The position numbers were made by a program, and so were the translations under genes. Shown here piece after piece: positions 37,175-50,240 of a stretch of DNA of 64,000 nt. Positions within the stretch are counted from its first letter, which is position 1. Each line of letters starts with the position of its first letter. The notes below the pieces were generated by a model. It saw only the letters and a list, made by a program, of their open reading frames with translations, was not told the origin of the DNA and did no database searches. The stretch is from positions 21,442,444 through 21,506,443 of the forward strand of contig CM063506.1 of the NCBI GenBank assembly GCA_032207245.1, read 5' to 3'. This DNA is from Pardosa pseudoannulata. Lineage: Eukaryota > Arthropoda > Arachnida > Araneae > Lycosidae.

Positions 37175-37211
<37 letters not shown>
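37175..37211. repeat. (TA)n at unit 2 boundary
   Basis: Short TA run before CTGATAGTATAC of unit 2. Confidence 0.95.
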
Positions 37212-37213
<2 letters not shown>

Positions 37214-37896
37214 GATAGTATACAATCCAAGGAAAGACGAGAAACACACTGAAACTTCAATCTAGATGAAAAATATGAGAATTCATTCGTTAGTAGAGTA
37301 TGTAGAGTACCGTCTTTCGGTGCTAAAGTTCTTAGTTTTAACCTCATCATTGATATAGACATTTCTAGATGTCAAAAAGAGACTTTAAATAGTTAATTTT
37401 GGTTTAATTTATACTCATGAAATAAAAATTGATCACGGAGCTCCAGTTCAAACAAACATGTTCGCTAGTAAACACGAAAATAAAACATGTCTCAAGAAGA
37501 AAAATTTGGTAATTTAGATCTCTATAAGAAAATTTAAGGAACAGAAAATGATTATTACGGGCCTCTCTAGTAGTGGTGGGTAGATTGAGTGGTCTGCTGT
37601 GCAACGACTGAAGACTCATCTTAATAACCGCGGCAAAGAATTACACAGAACAATACCATTAGTAAAATTCTATAGAATCGATATAGTTTTTCATGCTTTT
37701 CGGTAATTGGAGAGCTGTAGAGTTCGCTCACTTTGGGGCCCGGTAAAGATTTTATAATCCTATGAATGAACATAGAGCATACAACAACGAATACTTGTTT
37801 TTTATTAACAGTGGGTGATGAGAAAATTTATCTTGTACTGTTTGAACACTAGAAAATTGAGGAGTATCTAGAATGTTGAATAGAATGAATGGAAAT

Positions 37897-38010
37897 TACA
37901 GTTTAAAGCCAATTCCGAAATATCCATGCTATCCATGGGACTGGAACTCCAGTACTGAAGAGCAGCACCCTATCTATTTGGCCATTGTTCAGCTATTAGT
38001 ACCATCTATC
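37897..38010 (-). mobile_element. degenerate SINE in unit 2
   Basis: Counterpart of 35706-35815; same borders and orientation. Confidence 0.65.
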
Positions 38011-38163
38011 AGGTTGTATATAATCTATATGTTACTGGGACATTCATGTAAATCCCATCCATCTATTCTAATATGCATCTTTATGTTGACGTTTTAACTA
38101 GCACTTGATGTTTATATGATAGCAGATTCTTCTACCTCCGATTTTGTAGAAACTATTAAGAAA

Positions 38164-38197
38164 CTCGGTAGAACCTTATTATTAAGGTTCTACCGAG
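38164..38197. repeat. perfect 14-bp-arm hairpin
   Basis: CTCGGTAGAACCTT, ATTATT loop, AAGGTTCTACCGAG. Unit 1 has only the right-arm equivalent GTCTACCGAGAATG. Confidence 0.9.
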
Positions 38198-38742
38198 AAT
38201 GTTTTCCATATATCCTGATAATGTAAAGCATCTTGAACATATCTAAACTCTACGAAAAAAATGTTTGAGACATGCTGAAAAGGGGACTTATACCCCTCGA
38301 CGTATTTTTATCAATATTTGGTAAAATTTTGATATAACTTGTAGAACTGATACCAAACATTATACTTACATACAGTAATCGAAGCGAAAAGACAGGCAAT
38401 AATTTATACCGCTTAGAGTAACTTTAGAATGGTATTTAAAGCGGTACGTAAAGGTCTCCTATAGCCTCTCTCTAATTTTATCATTCTCTTCCACGCACAA
38501 TATTTTGGAAATATTTTAATGTTTTTAATATACATTACTTTTTGATATAAGCTCTATACGCTCTAATATATGTAAATATTTTAGCTTCGATGTTTAATTT
38601 TTGTGTAATTTTTAATATTTGAGTTCCATTGTTAATTTATATTGATGGAATCTAATTTTCAAATAAATGAACATATTTGTTCATATATTTTAACTATTGC
38701 GTGGTTCTGATACAGACACCTTCTCCTCTAAATGTATTCTTT

Positions 38743-39621
38743 TCCCTCTTAATCCTAAAAGATTGTAGAATTCCACTAATCTTACGGTTATGTAAACAAA
38801 CTAAAAAATTGTTTAGTACTTTTTTGCCATGTGCAAAATATAAGCCTCGTTGTTGCAGATTTGTAATATTTAGTCATTATTCTACGAATGACATACACAT
38901 ATAAAAACCTTTACTGGAGTTGTACGCATTCTAAATTTATCTGGACCAATTAAATTGTACGGTGTTTGACTTTTAACTGATCTGAAAATCCCTCCTCATA
39001 TGGTTTCATGGAAATATTCAGCTCTTAGATAAAATAATTGAGACTACGGAAATTAATGACTTTGCTTCACAATGACATCACTGTCCAGATTCCTCGGTAT
39101 TCACCGCTAGGAGAATGTTGACGTGACTGGGCGGTGTCGGCTAATGAGCGTTTTCCAAGAAATAGGAAAAAAAACATTCCCCGTTTAATTACACTCCAGA
39201 GACGCGAACTAACTGTCAAGCCAAAGTTGATTTTCAGACATGCTACTAGTAGTTTCTTTTAAATAATACTGCGTACTGTGTTTTAATGGTAACATTCTGT
39301 TCCATGAAATCAAAATTAGTCTTATTGTGATATAAACAAGAATAAAAGAACCTAAATTAAACTATTTATGATTTAAATTAGTGATAGATAGAAATAATTA
39401 CAGCTGATAAATATCAAATCGTGGTATAAAGTAATGTAATACATCAACGCAGCTGACAGCTAATGGGGTTATTTATCTCTATTTAGAATCGGCTTATTAG
39501 ATGGCTCCCGATTGCTGAGTTTTGAAGCAAAGAGTTGCAGATAAGTTGCTAAAATCCTATAAAGTCAATAAATATATGGTGTAAAGTGTTACTTTGCATC
39601 TTTGTTTATTCAGACCCTTGT
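38743..39621. other. no gene seen
   Basis: AT-rich spacer without recognisable elements. Confidence 0.5.
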
Positions 39622-40050
39622 AAAATATACTTTACTATCCAAGTCTAAACACAAATATATTTATCAACACTGTTTTTGCCCAATTAATTCTAATATTTTC
39701 ATTTTCTAAATATACTTTACTATCCACGTCTAAATACAAGTATATTTATCAACACTGTTTTTGCCCAATTAATTCTAATATTTTCATTTTCTAAATATAC
39801 TTTACTATCCACGTCTAAATACAAGTATATTTATCAACACTGTTTTTGCCCAATTAATTCTAATATTTTCATTTTCAAAATATACTTTACTATCCACGTC
39901 TAAATACAAGTATATTTATCAACACCGTTTTTGCCCAATTAATTCTAATATTTTCATTTTCAAAATATACTTTACTATCCATGTCTAAATAAAATTATAT
40001 TAATCAACACTGTTTTTGACCAATTAATTCTAATATTTTTATTTTCATTT
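39622..40050 (+). repeat. 85-bp minisatellite, five copies
   Basis: The marker TATACTTTACTATCC starts at 39626, 39711, 39796, 39881 and 39966, an exact 85-bp step. Inner units are almost identical; the outer two are more diverged. Confidence 0.95.
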
Positions 40051-41494
40051 CTAAGATAAAATAGTAAAAATCTCGAGACGTACAACATTTGATAGAAGCA
40101 ACATTTCCCAAATATATTCAGAAATATGCCACATGGGATCAAACACACCCATAATTTGTTTACGAATACCCTATACTGTTTTATATATATTCCTTTTAGA
40201 TTCATGTTTTGTACAACGTTTCCAAGCAACTTTAATTTTTGAGCTTTCGGTCAATAACCTATTGCAATTAGTTATTTTTCCTTACCAAAGTAATTATCAA
40301 AAAAATTTTTACAGAAAATTGTCGTCTTAGAGTCATTGAGACGAAAACGGCGATAAACAATTTTCTAATAACCAAAATGGCTGTTTTATGGCTTTGGTAC
40401 AAGAAATTTATATTTTATTAGCTATCCAGAGACTAGATTTTGGTCTGGGTTACTAAGGTTCACAAATGAAGTTTTAGAATAACTGTTATTTATAAACGAA
40501 GTGATTAAAATGTTAAACAAACGATGTATGGGGGAGATTGTCGATGAATTGGATCGTGTGGCGTCTCAGAATTACTTTATTTTTGGTATCGCATAGGTGT
40601 CACGGAAACTCAAATATCCTGAACACAGCTTTCGTAACAAAAACAATTATTTAATGATCAGATTAAAATTTCAAAACAGTTTTCTGAAGAGATTGGAAAA
40701 TCCTGGTGGAAATTTACACATGGTGGGAAAAGACTCCAGGATAACCTAAAATTATGAGACTGGACATTAAGTGTATAAAAACATATTGTACACTCAAAAC
40801 TCAGGGTGATCTAGCAATAAAAGAGGACATCTTCTTAGAAAAAAAACAAAGTCCGTGTGTTCTCTGCCATGTTTTCGACCAAAGGTCCTCTTTTTCTCCC
40901 CTCTCTGAATTGCTGACATCATTTCGTCATCTCTCCCTGGTTAGTCAGTCAGTCGCAGAAGTGACGCCGTCAATAGTTTTGGTTTTGCACCAGCTGGTGC
41001 CGATTTATCTGACTTCGCCACTGCCTACCAACTTTCACTATTAAAAGAGACCTTTCAAGAGCGGGACCAAAACAAATTTCTTTTGTCCAGTAGTGCCATT
41101 TTCCCAGCCACTCTAACGCTATTGTTTTCCTTTCAGATCGAGTCGTCTATTATGTGTTGAATACTGATGGTTGCGATGTCATTAGTTTAAGACTAATAGA
41201 TAATCCCAGTTATAATTATGTACATTCACAGAGTTGACAATCAATTGCTAACAAGTATACATAACATCAGTACATGTATTATTTTAAAGTATATTTTATA
41301 CACTATCACATGAATTATGTTACCTCAAATATTTTAATTATTTTGGAACGTCATTGAAAGAAAATTTTATACAATAAATGGTCCCCAAGCTACATGGATG
41401 GATAAAAAAAGCGTTCTATCTCCATTCTACCCTTGACATTCGAACACTTTGACTGTAAATTTGGTTAACCCTCTCTCAAATACGTAGGAATCGC

Positions 41495-41497
<3 letters not shown>
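40051..41497. other. no gene seen
   Basis: AT-rich. A GC-richer patch at 40850-41110 with a 96-codon open frame (40754-41044) is unrecognised and low in domain character. Confidence 0.4.

Positions 41498-41586
<89 letters not shown>
41498..41586. repeat. (TA)n
   Basis: Pure TA, about 89 bp. Confidence 0.95.
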
Positions 41587-41590
<4 letters not shown>

Positions 41591-41739
41591 AAGATTTTAT
41601 GCATATAGATTAGTATTTAATAGTAAATCTAATAAGGTTAATAGTATAATACTAATCTATAAAGTACAATTACTATTAAATTAAATTAAATTATTAATGT
41701 TAGACTAATAATCTAATACTAGGTTATCTAATATTTATA

Positions 41740-42874
41740 CTCTGAAGAGCCACAAGAAAATGATACACCTGCCTAATATCGAGTAGGTTTCCCACGAGCA
41801 CGCGAGAGAGGTGCATCACGACACGGCCTAAACTGGACTAATGTCTGAAGTAGTTCTGGAGGTAACTGATGCCATGAATCCTGCAGGGCTGTCCATAAAT
41901 CCCTAACATTACGAGGTGGTGGATATCTTTTCTGAACAACACGTGGCAAGGCATCCCAGATATGATCAATAATGTTCATGTCTGGGAATTTTGATGGCTA
42001 TCGGAAGTGTCAAAAGTCAAAAGAGTGCTCCTGGAGCCACTCTGTAGCAATTCTGGACGTGTGGGGTGTCGCACTGTCCTGCTGGTCCATCGGAATGCAC
42101 AGTGGACATGAATGAGTGCAGCTGATCAAACAGGACACTTACGTACGTATCACCTGTCAGAGTCGTATCTAGACGTATCAATAATCTCATATCACTCCAA
42201 TTGCAAGCGCCCCATACCTTCACAGAGCCTCACGTCCATCCGCTCGATAAAATTTGAAACGAGACTCGTCAGACCAGGCAACGTGTTTCTTGTCATCAAC
42301 AGTGAAATGTTGGTGTTAACGGGTTCAGGCGACTCGTAAAGATTTGTGTCTTGCAGTCATCAAGGTTACACAAGTGGGCCTTCGGCTCCTACAGCTCATA
42401 TCGATGATGTTTCGTTTAATGGTTCGCACGCTGACACTTGTTGGTGGCCCAGCAATGAAATCTGCAGCAATTTGCGGAAAGATTGCACTTCTGTCACATT
42501 TAATGATTCTCCCCAGTCATCGTTGGTTCCATTATTACATGATCTTTTTCCGGCCTCAGCGATGTCTCAGATTTGATGTTTTACCGAATTCTCGATATCT
42601 ACAGTACACTCGTGGAATGGTTCTGGAAAATCTAAATTTCATCGCTACCTCAGAGATGCTATGTCCCGTGTGTCATGCGCCAACTATAACACCACGTTCA
42701 AACTCACTTAAATCTTAATAACGTGCCATTGTAGCACCAGTAACCGATCTAAGTACTGTGCCAGACAATTATTGCTTTATATAGGCGTTGTCGACCGCAG
42801 CCCCGTATTCTGATTGGTTCTTATCTCTTTATTTGCATACGCTTGCCTGTACCAGTTTTTTAGTCTCTTCAATG
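41740..42874 (-). mobile_element. Tc1-like transposon
   Basis: Flanked by TA (41738-41739 and 42875-42876). The ends CTCTGAAGAGCCACAAG and, inverted, CATTGAAGAGACTAAAA form short imperfect terminal inverted repeats. It codes a degenerate transposase on the minus strand. About 1.13 kb, a little short for the family, so an internal deletion is likely. Confidence 0.85.
41780..42730 (-). pseudogene. Tc1-type DDE transposase, broken
   Basis: Minus strand, N to C: a helix-turn-helix region around 42710-42400 (ARY.DLSEFERGVI-like text), then VWGACNWSDMRLLIRLDTTL and DTYVSVLFDQLHSFMS at 42223-42105. The C-terminal piece (41979-41773) reads MNIIDHIWDALPRVVQKR and QDSWHQLPPELLQTLVQF. These surround the catalytic DDE triad of Tc1 transposases that cuts and joins DNA at TA sites. 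Frame breaks near 42012 and 42225 (where sequence seems missing) inactivate it. The C-terminal third is still open to its stop. Confidence 0.8.
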
Positions 42875-42876
42875 TA

Positions 42877-43779
42877 TTTTATTAGTAATTAACTGCCAAA
42901 TAATTAGTTAATAAAAGATAACAGATTTAAAATTCTTTCTCTTATGAACTGATAGTTTAAAGAAAGCAATAACACTGCTTCCTAAACAACACTTTTGAAA
43001 CCGTTTTTTCGGTAATTGATCCTTATGTAAATATGAAGCTGTCACTTTAATTAACGAACATTTCAATATTAGTTCATGAACTAAGAGCAACAACCTTTAT
43101 AGAAGTGCTGATTTCATGATATTTAAAAAAGACTTTAGATGCTGGAAACAAACTTTTATTAAAGGATTGAAAAGAAGTTATCGACTTATGGCTTGTGTAT
43201 ATTTTAGTACGTTATAATAATTGTGGATGACTAAGTAATTTAAGCTTAATAGAAAATGGGAGGTAAAATATTTTGTTAGAATAAGTTTCTGTAATTTGTT
43301 ATTTTAGCAGCACCACATTCCAAAAAAGTTATTTTCTGGAATTAGTAGACAGAAATTAAAAATTAACGAAATGGAACTTGCAAGGAGTTTCATCTTCAGG
43401 AGTATAATTGGAAAGTAAAATTAATCAAATCTCTGTAAGAATCCAGACTGTAGAATCTTGTAAAAAGGGATTGAAATACGCTCTTTTTTTTGAGTTTACA
43501 CCAAAGGTTTTTCTCCCATGAGAAACGTTTCTAATTTACTGGCCAGTAATGCGTAAGATATTAATTGCTTTCTGGTGCGGCTTTCCAAAATATTCTTTGG
43601 AACTTACGTGACTGGAGTGTTTTATTATTACATGCTGCGAACATGCAATAATTCATGTCTGATTTATAAACATAGTGGTATATTTGGTTCTAATTAAAGA
43701 TAAGTTAAAATAAAATATCGTGGGATAGATGACATTGACAGTTTTTGTTTGTAAAAGGCCAATGTCAGTATTTCGATCC
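42877..43779. other. no gene seen
   Basis: AT-rich spacer. Confidence 0.5.
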
Positions 43780-43968
43780 TCAATACGATATTAAATACTT
43801 CATGATGCTACGTAATGTGTTTGAATCATACTGCTGGCATAAAGGCTCGTAGTAGTTTGGAATCGGCATTTATCAGTAGGTCCCAGTCTCATTTAATAGG
43901 TACGGGGTCAACAGTAGACCTCGTGTAGTAAAACAGTAGACCGTAGCGCTTCAAACTTACCAAGAATT
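43780..43968 (+). mobile_element. diverged SINE with internal duplication
   Basis: CTGGCATAAAGGCTCGTAG, GGAATCGGCATTTATCAGTA, GGTCCCAGTCTCATTTAATA, then CAGTAGACC twice around CCTCGTGTAGTAAAA. The tRNA head is poorly kept. Confidence 0.65.
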
Positions 43969-44210
43969 TAGATATTACGAATACCTTTAAGTATAGACTC
44001 AAAGGCAGCATAAACCCATGGGGAAAATTAGATTTCTTATGTGATGAAGAGATAAATACAGTAGGACCTTGTGAAGTTATAAGTTCGTTTCTTTTGTGAC
44101 TCGTAAATCAAATTGCTCGTATGTCAATAAATATTCCGTCTATGCGTTGAAATGCTACTAACCCTTCACTACATACTGTATCAAATTTGAAACCTAATTT
44201 ATTTTCACTG

Positions 44211-44772
44211 TTAACACATTGTGTGCGGATACATTTTGCAGCGGAATTGTGCAGGGAGCGGGCGTTTTGCGCGTAAATTTAGTAATTCAGTTAAATCTCA
44301 ATAGATCAAAAATAATTTAATTTTTTAATCAACTTTTCGTATTTTATATTGAAATATAAAAAATAAAAATAGAAATATATAAATAACAATCATAAGATTT
44401 TTGTAAATAAAAAATATATTTTTAGTGGATAAATTTATAATAATATCGTAAATATGAAATATCAAATAGAAATAGTAGTATATAGTTTTCTTTTTTTTCG
44501 AATTATGTTATATATAAACTTTTTTACATTATAAAAGATGGAAAGAGCAATTATAAAACTAATAATGTAAAAACTAGTTTTTATTTGTCTAAATATTTCC
44601 AAAATCTATGTAGTAGACAAGAACATTCGGCTTCGTTTTCTTGTATATACCGTTATTTTTGTACCCACAAACAAGTTATGTTATTACACTAACCCGTACT
44701 AGTACGTGAGCCGCACTCAAGTATCAATCGTCAGAAAACTTAATAGTACGGGTCCCACATACAATGTGTTAA
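44211..44772 (-). mobile_element. TTAA-flanked miniature element (copy 2)
   Basis: TTAA at 44211-44214 and 44769-44772; both ends read CACATTGTRTGYGG. Reverse-oriented relative of 12054-12733, without the SINE. Confidence 0.8.
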
Positions 44773-45298
44773 TAATAAATTGAAAATGTTTTGTCCTCTC
44801 GTATATGTAGTATCAATTTAGAAGCATAAAAGAGAGACAAACTAATCACCATTCATACCATTTTAAATTGATGGATAGCACCTACACTCTATAAACAACT
44901 CCTTAGTAGTCAGTTATTCAATTTTTGCTCCACTTGTTGACATATTTATTAATTTTTCAGCTTTTAAAAAGTAGTCTTAAATCTGATGGTTTTATCAATT
45001 GCTTTTATAGGTAAGTTTTATTTAAAATCACTTATAGAACACTTTTTATTACTTTCTAAAAAATGTGGTTTTGACTTCCAATACTGAAATATCAATGTGC
45101 CTCATCATCACTCTTGAAGTCTATTTATAGGACCACCCTGAGAAATTCCTCCTTTTTTCCTTATATCTCAGCTGCAATTGGAATCTTTACGTTGACCTCC
45201 TTCTTAAACAAAATGGCGATGCCGTTTAAAAAATGCTTCATCTTTTACTACTTGGATACCATTCTCAATTCCTTCTGGATTTAATATAATTGTATCGG

Positions 45299-46119
45299 TG
45301 TACTTTCCCACGATGGTCAGCACGTGCTTATACAGCTGTGGAATACATTTCCAAGAAGAATTTAGGTGCAGCTGTTGTCTTCGAATTTTAGTCGATACCC
45401 CTGAGGAGAAGTTATAGATCACGGAGTGGCACATGTGTAACGGTCAAGCCAAGACAGGGATGTAGTCGTGAGATATGGGGGCAGGGGCTAAGCAATAATG
45501 TCAACTTTCACCAAAGGAGACATTTTAATGAGCCCACTTGCACATCCGAGAAGGTGCAGATGTGGGAAAATTTCACCAACAAGTGATTGACAAGGAGAAA
45601 AAAGGGGCGTTAAACCGAGGTGAAAAGTTATGAAAGAAAATTGGACAAAGGGGTCGATGTCGGGAGTTGCTGGACATCCAGATCCCGTGAGCAAGCCCGG
45701 GCCAGCAATCTATTCCCAAACCCGCATGCATATGATCGACTACACCATAGACGTCCAGCAAAATAACTGTCGCTACGCCAGTACCGACGTCCTTTACGCC
45801 TGCACGCCCGCACTGACGTCCAGCCTGTTGACAGCCCCAACCTGCTCCCTTGTAATAACTGGAGGTAAACTTAATAATATTCCTAATTATTACATGGTCT
45901 CTTAATCTTTTGATAAGGAATACTATTTCAAGACTATTTGATGACTATTTGAAAAACCAAATATGTTAAAAACAAATAAAGTGGTGTATTAATTTGTAAA
46001 CATTGTACATAATAAATGTTTTAGTTTGAATATTAGGTATTTTTCTTTAATTCCATAGCGTATAGTTTACTGTGTTTCCCCTTTAAGAACGTACACTGGT
46101 GTTTGTGTTTGTAAGTACA
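45299..46119 (+). mobile_element. solo LTR (copy B)
   Basis: Ends TGTACTT and AAGTACA, the canonical TG..CA inverted ends. AATAAA-type signals occur near 46010. Aligns with 14463-15279 except for a private middle part. No clear target duplication, so it is old. Confidence 0.7.
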
Positions 46120-47598
46120 TTGCAATAATAATATATTGGTGAAAGTTTATAATTTTCCCATTTATAGGCATATACATGCATAAACTAGAAAATTAAATAC
46201 TTTTAACACCTTGTTACTAAACAACCAACTAAGGCAAGCCTCTAAATAGGGGACAAGTTTGTTGTTCCCAAGTTTTCCTACACGGTAGTTTTACTGTGTA
46301 TAAAAAATAAGAGAGTAGGTTTTGAAAAGGTTTTTTACAACACGATAACGTCTTTTTACAAAACTAGCTTGTTCACAGATATCTCCGACAGGGATGAAAA
46401 ACAAAATTATGCTAAATCAGGAAGACTCATCTCTCGAAAGCAATAAAAGCTCTTGTTTTAAAAAGCCATTCCCATCTTTATCGATATTTATCTCTCCCCG
46501 GAAGAACCCCATATCTGATTCAGGAAATAAAAGCGAATATTCAAAAAATTAGTTTTTTTTTAAGAAACATTTCTTTATATGATAGCTTTTTATAAACTCC
46601 GATCTTTATTCATTCTTTATAAGTTGCATATTTCTTTATAAAATGTTATAATAAAATAGGACATGTTTTCCAGGAAATTTGTAATTTTTTTTAAAATTTT
46701 CAATATATTCATAGAAATTTTAACTATTAGAATTGAATATTTTACACGTAAACTTCGATATTATAGTTTGAACTATTTTGAATATTTTATGTATAGCTTA
46801 GTTTCATTTTATAAATGTTGAGCTATAATAAATAATTTAATATTCCTATATTAATAGCTAATTTAACGATCAACTTTTATCCATAAACTGAAATTTAAAA
46901 ATTTTTCCATATAGTAATTTATTTAATGAACTAGAAGCAATGAATACTAATATCTGAACTAATAAAAGATTTAGTAAAATAAATATAATTAATTCAAATA
47001 AATTATGTATTAAAATTCTAGATTTTCCCATTTATTACGTTCCTCTTTAAACACTTATTTATCCAATTTTAGACGTAAAAATTTTGGATAGTTTTTAAAA
47101 CTTAAGGAATTGAGCCAGAAAATTTCCAGTAAGTTTGAGAACATGGAGAATAGAAATTCACTGAAAAATTTGCTATTTTAATTTAACTCTTTGTACATTA
47201 CATCAGACTAAACACGGTAAAGCTTTAGTTACAGATATTGACAAAATTATCATTGGAAAAGAGAAATGCAGTTAATTAAAGATCATCATCCCCCGAAGGC
47301 TTCTGAGAGGAAAAACTCGTACATCGTAATTTATAGGTGTGTGAGCCAGCCAAATAGGTTCTTAATGTTTAATCATGTGGGGGACACTTGATGCCGTGGA
47401 GGCAGCGAAACTAATTATATAAAGAGTTATAAAAGGAGAACTAAGTCAGCAGGAATTAATTTTGGTGTTTACGCACTCGCTAACTCGTTAGAAAGAACAA
47501 AAGACATTCACCAAATTTTGCCATAAGAGAATACAATAGCTAGAAAATTATTTTATAACAGATTTATTACGTTAGTTAGTTTTTTAGGTTAAAATATC
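46120..47598. other. no gene seen; promoter-like motif
   Basis: AT-rich spacer. At 47433-47465 TATATAAAG and TATAAAAGG precede AGTCAGCAGG, a promoter-like arrangement without an identifiable gene. Confidence 0.4.
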
Positions 47599-48470
<872 letters not shown>

Positions 48471-49378
48471 TAGTGGGCTCCGCTTAATGTGATCAGTTTG
48501 GGACACCGGGATTTTGATAACAATAACCGATTGATAACAATAAACGATGTACAAAATTAGACAAATTTACCCCCCCTTTAATTCACACGTACTACATTTC
48601 AAAATAAAATGAAAAAACACACCTTATATTTATGTACTTTATATTATCCTTTAAAAAATAAGAATTGTATACACAATTAAAAAAATTGATCAATTGTTGA
48701 CTGTCTACAATTCTTTCTAAGAAACTAATTGATAAATCGTTCGTAATCATAATGTTTTTTAAAGTCATCGGAGAGGCGTTGTACTCCACGTTTCAACACT
48801 TTCAATGCAATTCAGAAGCTGAAAAATGTTTAACTGCGCTGCAGTAATGCGCTGACTCATATTTGGTAACCTGTCATAACGATTTAAAATTTCGATATTT
48901 AGTTTTAATGTTAAATCATTTCGCTTTCTGGCTTCCATATCGACACACTGCATGCAAGAGAGCAAGGCATAAAATGTGAATACGCTCCTTCTCAGTTCTG
49001 AATAGAATTTGTTGCCTTCTGCTTATCTGACAACTATTGATCACCAGCAGGATGTGCGTATTTCTGAAAAATTCCAGGAACGTGTATTACACCTCTCCTT
49101 TGTTTTTTCTCCCTTTCCCTAGGTGGAAGAAGGAGAATTCTCGGAAATTAAAACAAGAACGAAGGGAAAGAAAAGTGTGGTTTCCTTCTGAACACATTGT
49201 GAATATTCTTTTGGCAGTTAAAATGAGGTTCGAAAACTGATAACATTAACCGATGTAGTGATCCCATAAAGCGATAATTTTAACATGCGAATGAATAGAG
49301 AAAATCGGGACAAAGTGATTTCGATAACAATAAGCTTTTGATAACATTAACAGCGATCCCATTAAGCAGAGTCAACTG
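48471..49378 (-). mobile_element. Tigger/pogo-like element, internally deleted
   Basis: TA on both sides (48469-48470, 49379-49380). The ends read GGGCTCCGCTTAATGTGATC and, inverted, CAGTTGACTCTGCTTAATGG, with subterminal TTTTGATAACAATAA repeats. A minus-strand open frame at 48965-48768 encodes the start of a CENP-B-type helix-turn-helix: ARKRNDLTLKLNIEILNRYD then MSQRITAAQLNI. The catalytic domain is gone. Confidence 0.8.
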
Positions 49379-49397
49379 TAATTTGTTTCTTGTTGTT

Positions 49398-50240
49398 TAT
49401 TTTATATTTATATTATTTTAACTTTCTTACAACTATTCTATTTCATATTAAACCTTTTTCATATCTCCAAACTTCATAGAAGCACTCCAATTTTGATTTT
49501 TATTTACGTCAAACTCTTCTGAGATCATATAAAACCTAAATGGTCCATAAAGATTCTTTAGGATTCACTGCATCAGACAATATAGTCATGGGCACAAATG
49601 CAGTACTTCCTAAAATATTCCTTTGACAATTAAAATGAGGTTCGAAAACTGATAACATTAGCCGATATAATGATCACATAAAGCAATAATTTTAACATAC
49701 AAATGAATAGAGAAAATCGGGACCAAGTGATTTCGATAACAATAAGCGATTGATAACATTAACCGCGATCACGTTAAGCGGAGACTACTGTATATTCTAA
49801 TTCGTATTTCTTAGTTGAATCTTCCCAAACATAATGTTTTTGTGCATTTTAGTAATGGAAGATTCATAATTGTGTGCCTCAATTATTATTAGATGATAAA
49901 GAAACCTTAAGGAAACAGGAAACGTTGAATTTCAATTTTTAACGATATATTTATAATGAGAAAAATAATTTTTATTGTTTTTAATCGATTGTTTTTTAAA
50001 TTTAATATTTCATTAAAAGTATATTTATATTATTTTAACTTTCTTACAAATTTTTTATTTCTTATTAAACCTTTTGTATATCTCCAAACGTTGTCCAGGC
50101 ACTCCGAATTTGGTTTTTATCTACCCCAAACTCTTCTGACATCACATAGAACAAAGGTGGTCCATAAAAACATCTTTGGGACTCACTGCATCAAACAATA
50201 TACTCATGGGCATAAATGCAGAACCTCCTAAAATATTAGA
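49398..50240 (+). repeat. duplicated flank of the Tigger element
   Basis: 49398-49615 recurs as 50025-50240 (ATTTTAACTTTCTTACAA, TATCTCCAAAC, GGTCCATAAA, CACTGCATCA). Between them, 49618-49790 repeats the Tigger right end (49215-49378). So a block of Tigger end plus flank was duplicated in tandem. Confidence 0.75.

Larger units (their letters stand above)
37212..38742 (+). repeat. tandem duplication, unit 2
   Basis: Second unit, without the LTR. It differs from unit 1 by substitutions, small indels and a local hairpin at 38164-38197. Confidence 0.9.

Noticed and set aside
39622..40050. CRISPR array
   Set aside because: Direct 85-bp units without unique spacers in animal-like DNA; an ordinary minisatellite.
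42112..42718. Plus-strand frames of 75-124 codons
   Set aside because: Antisense of the Tc1-like transposase.
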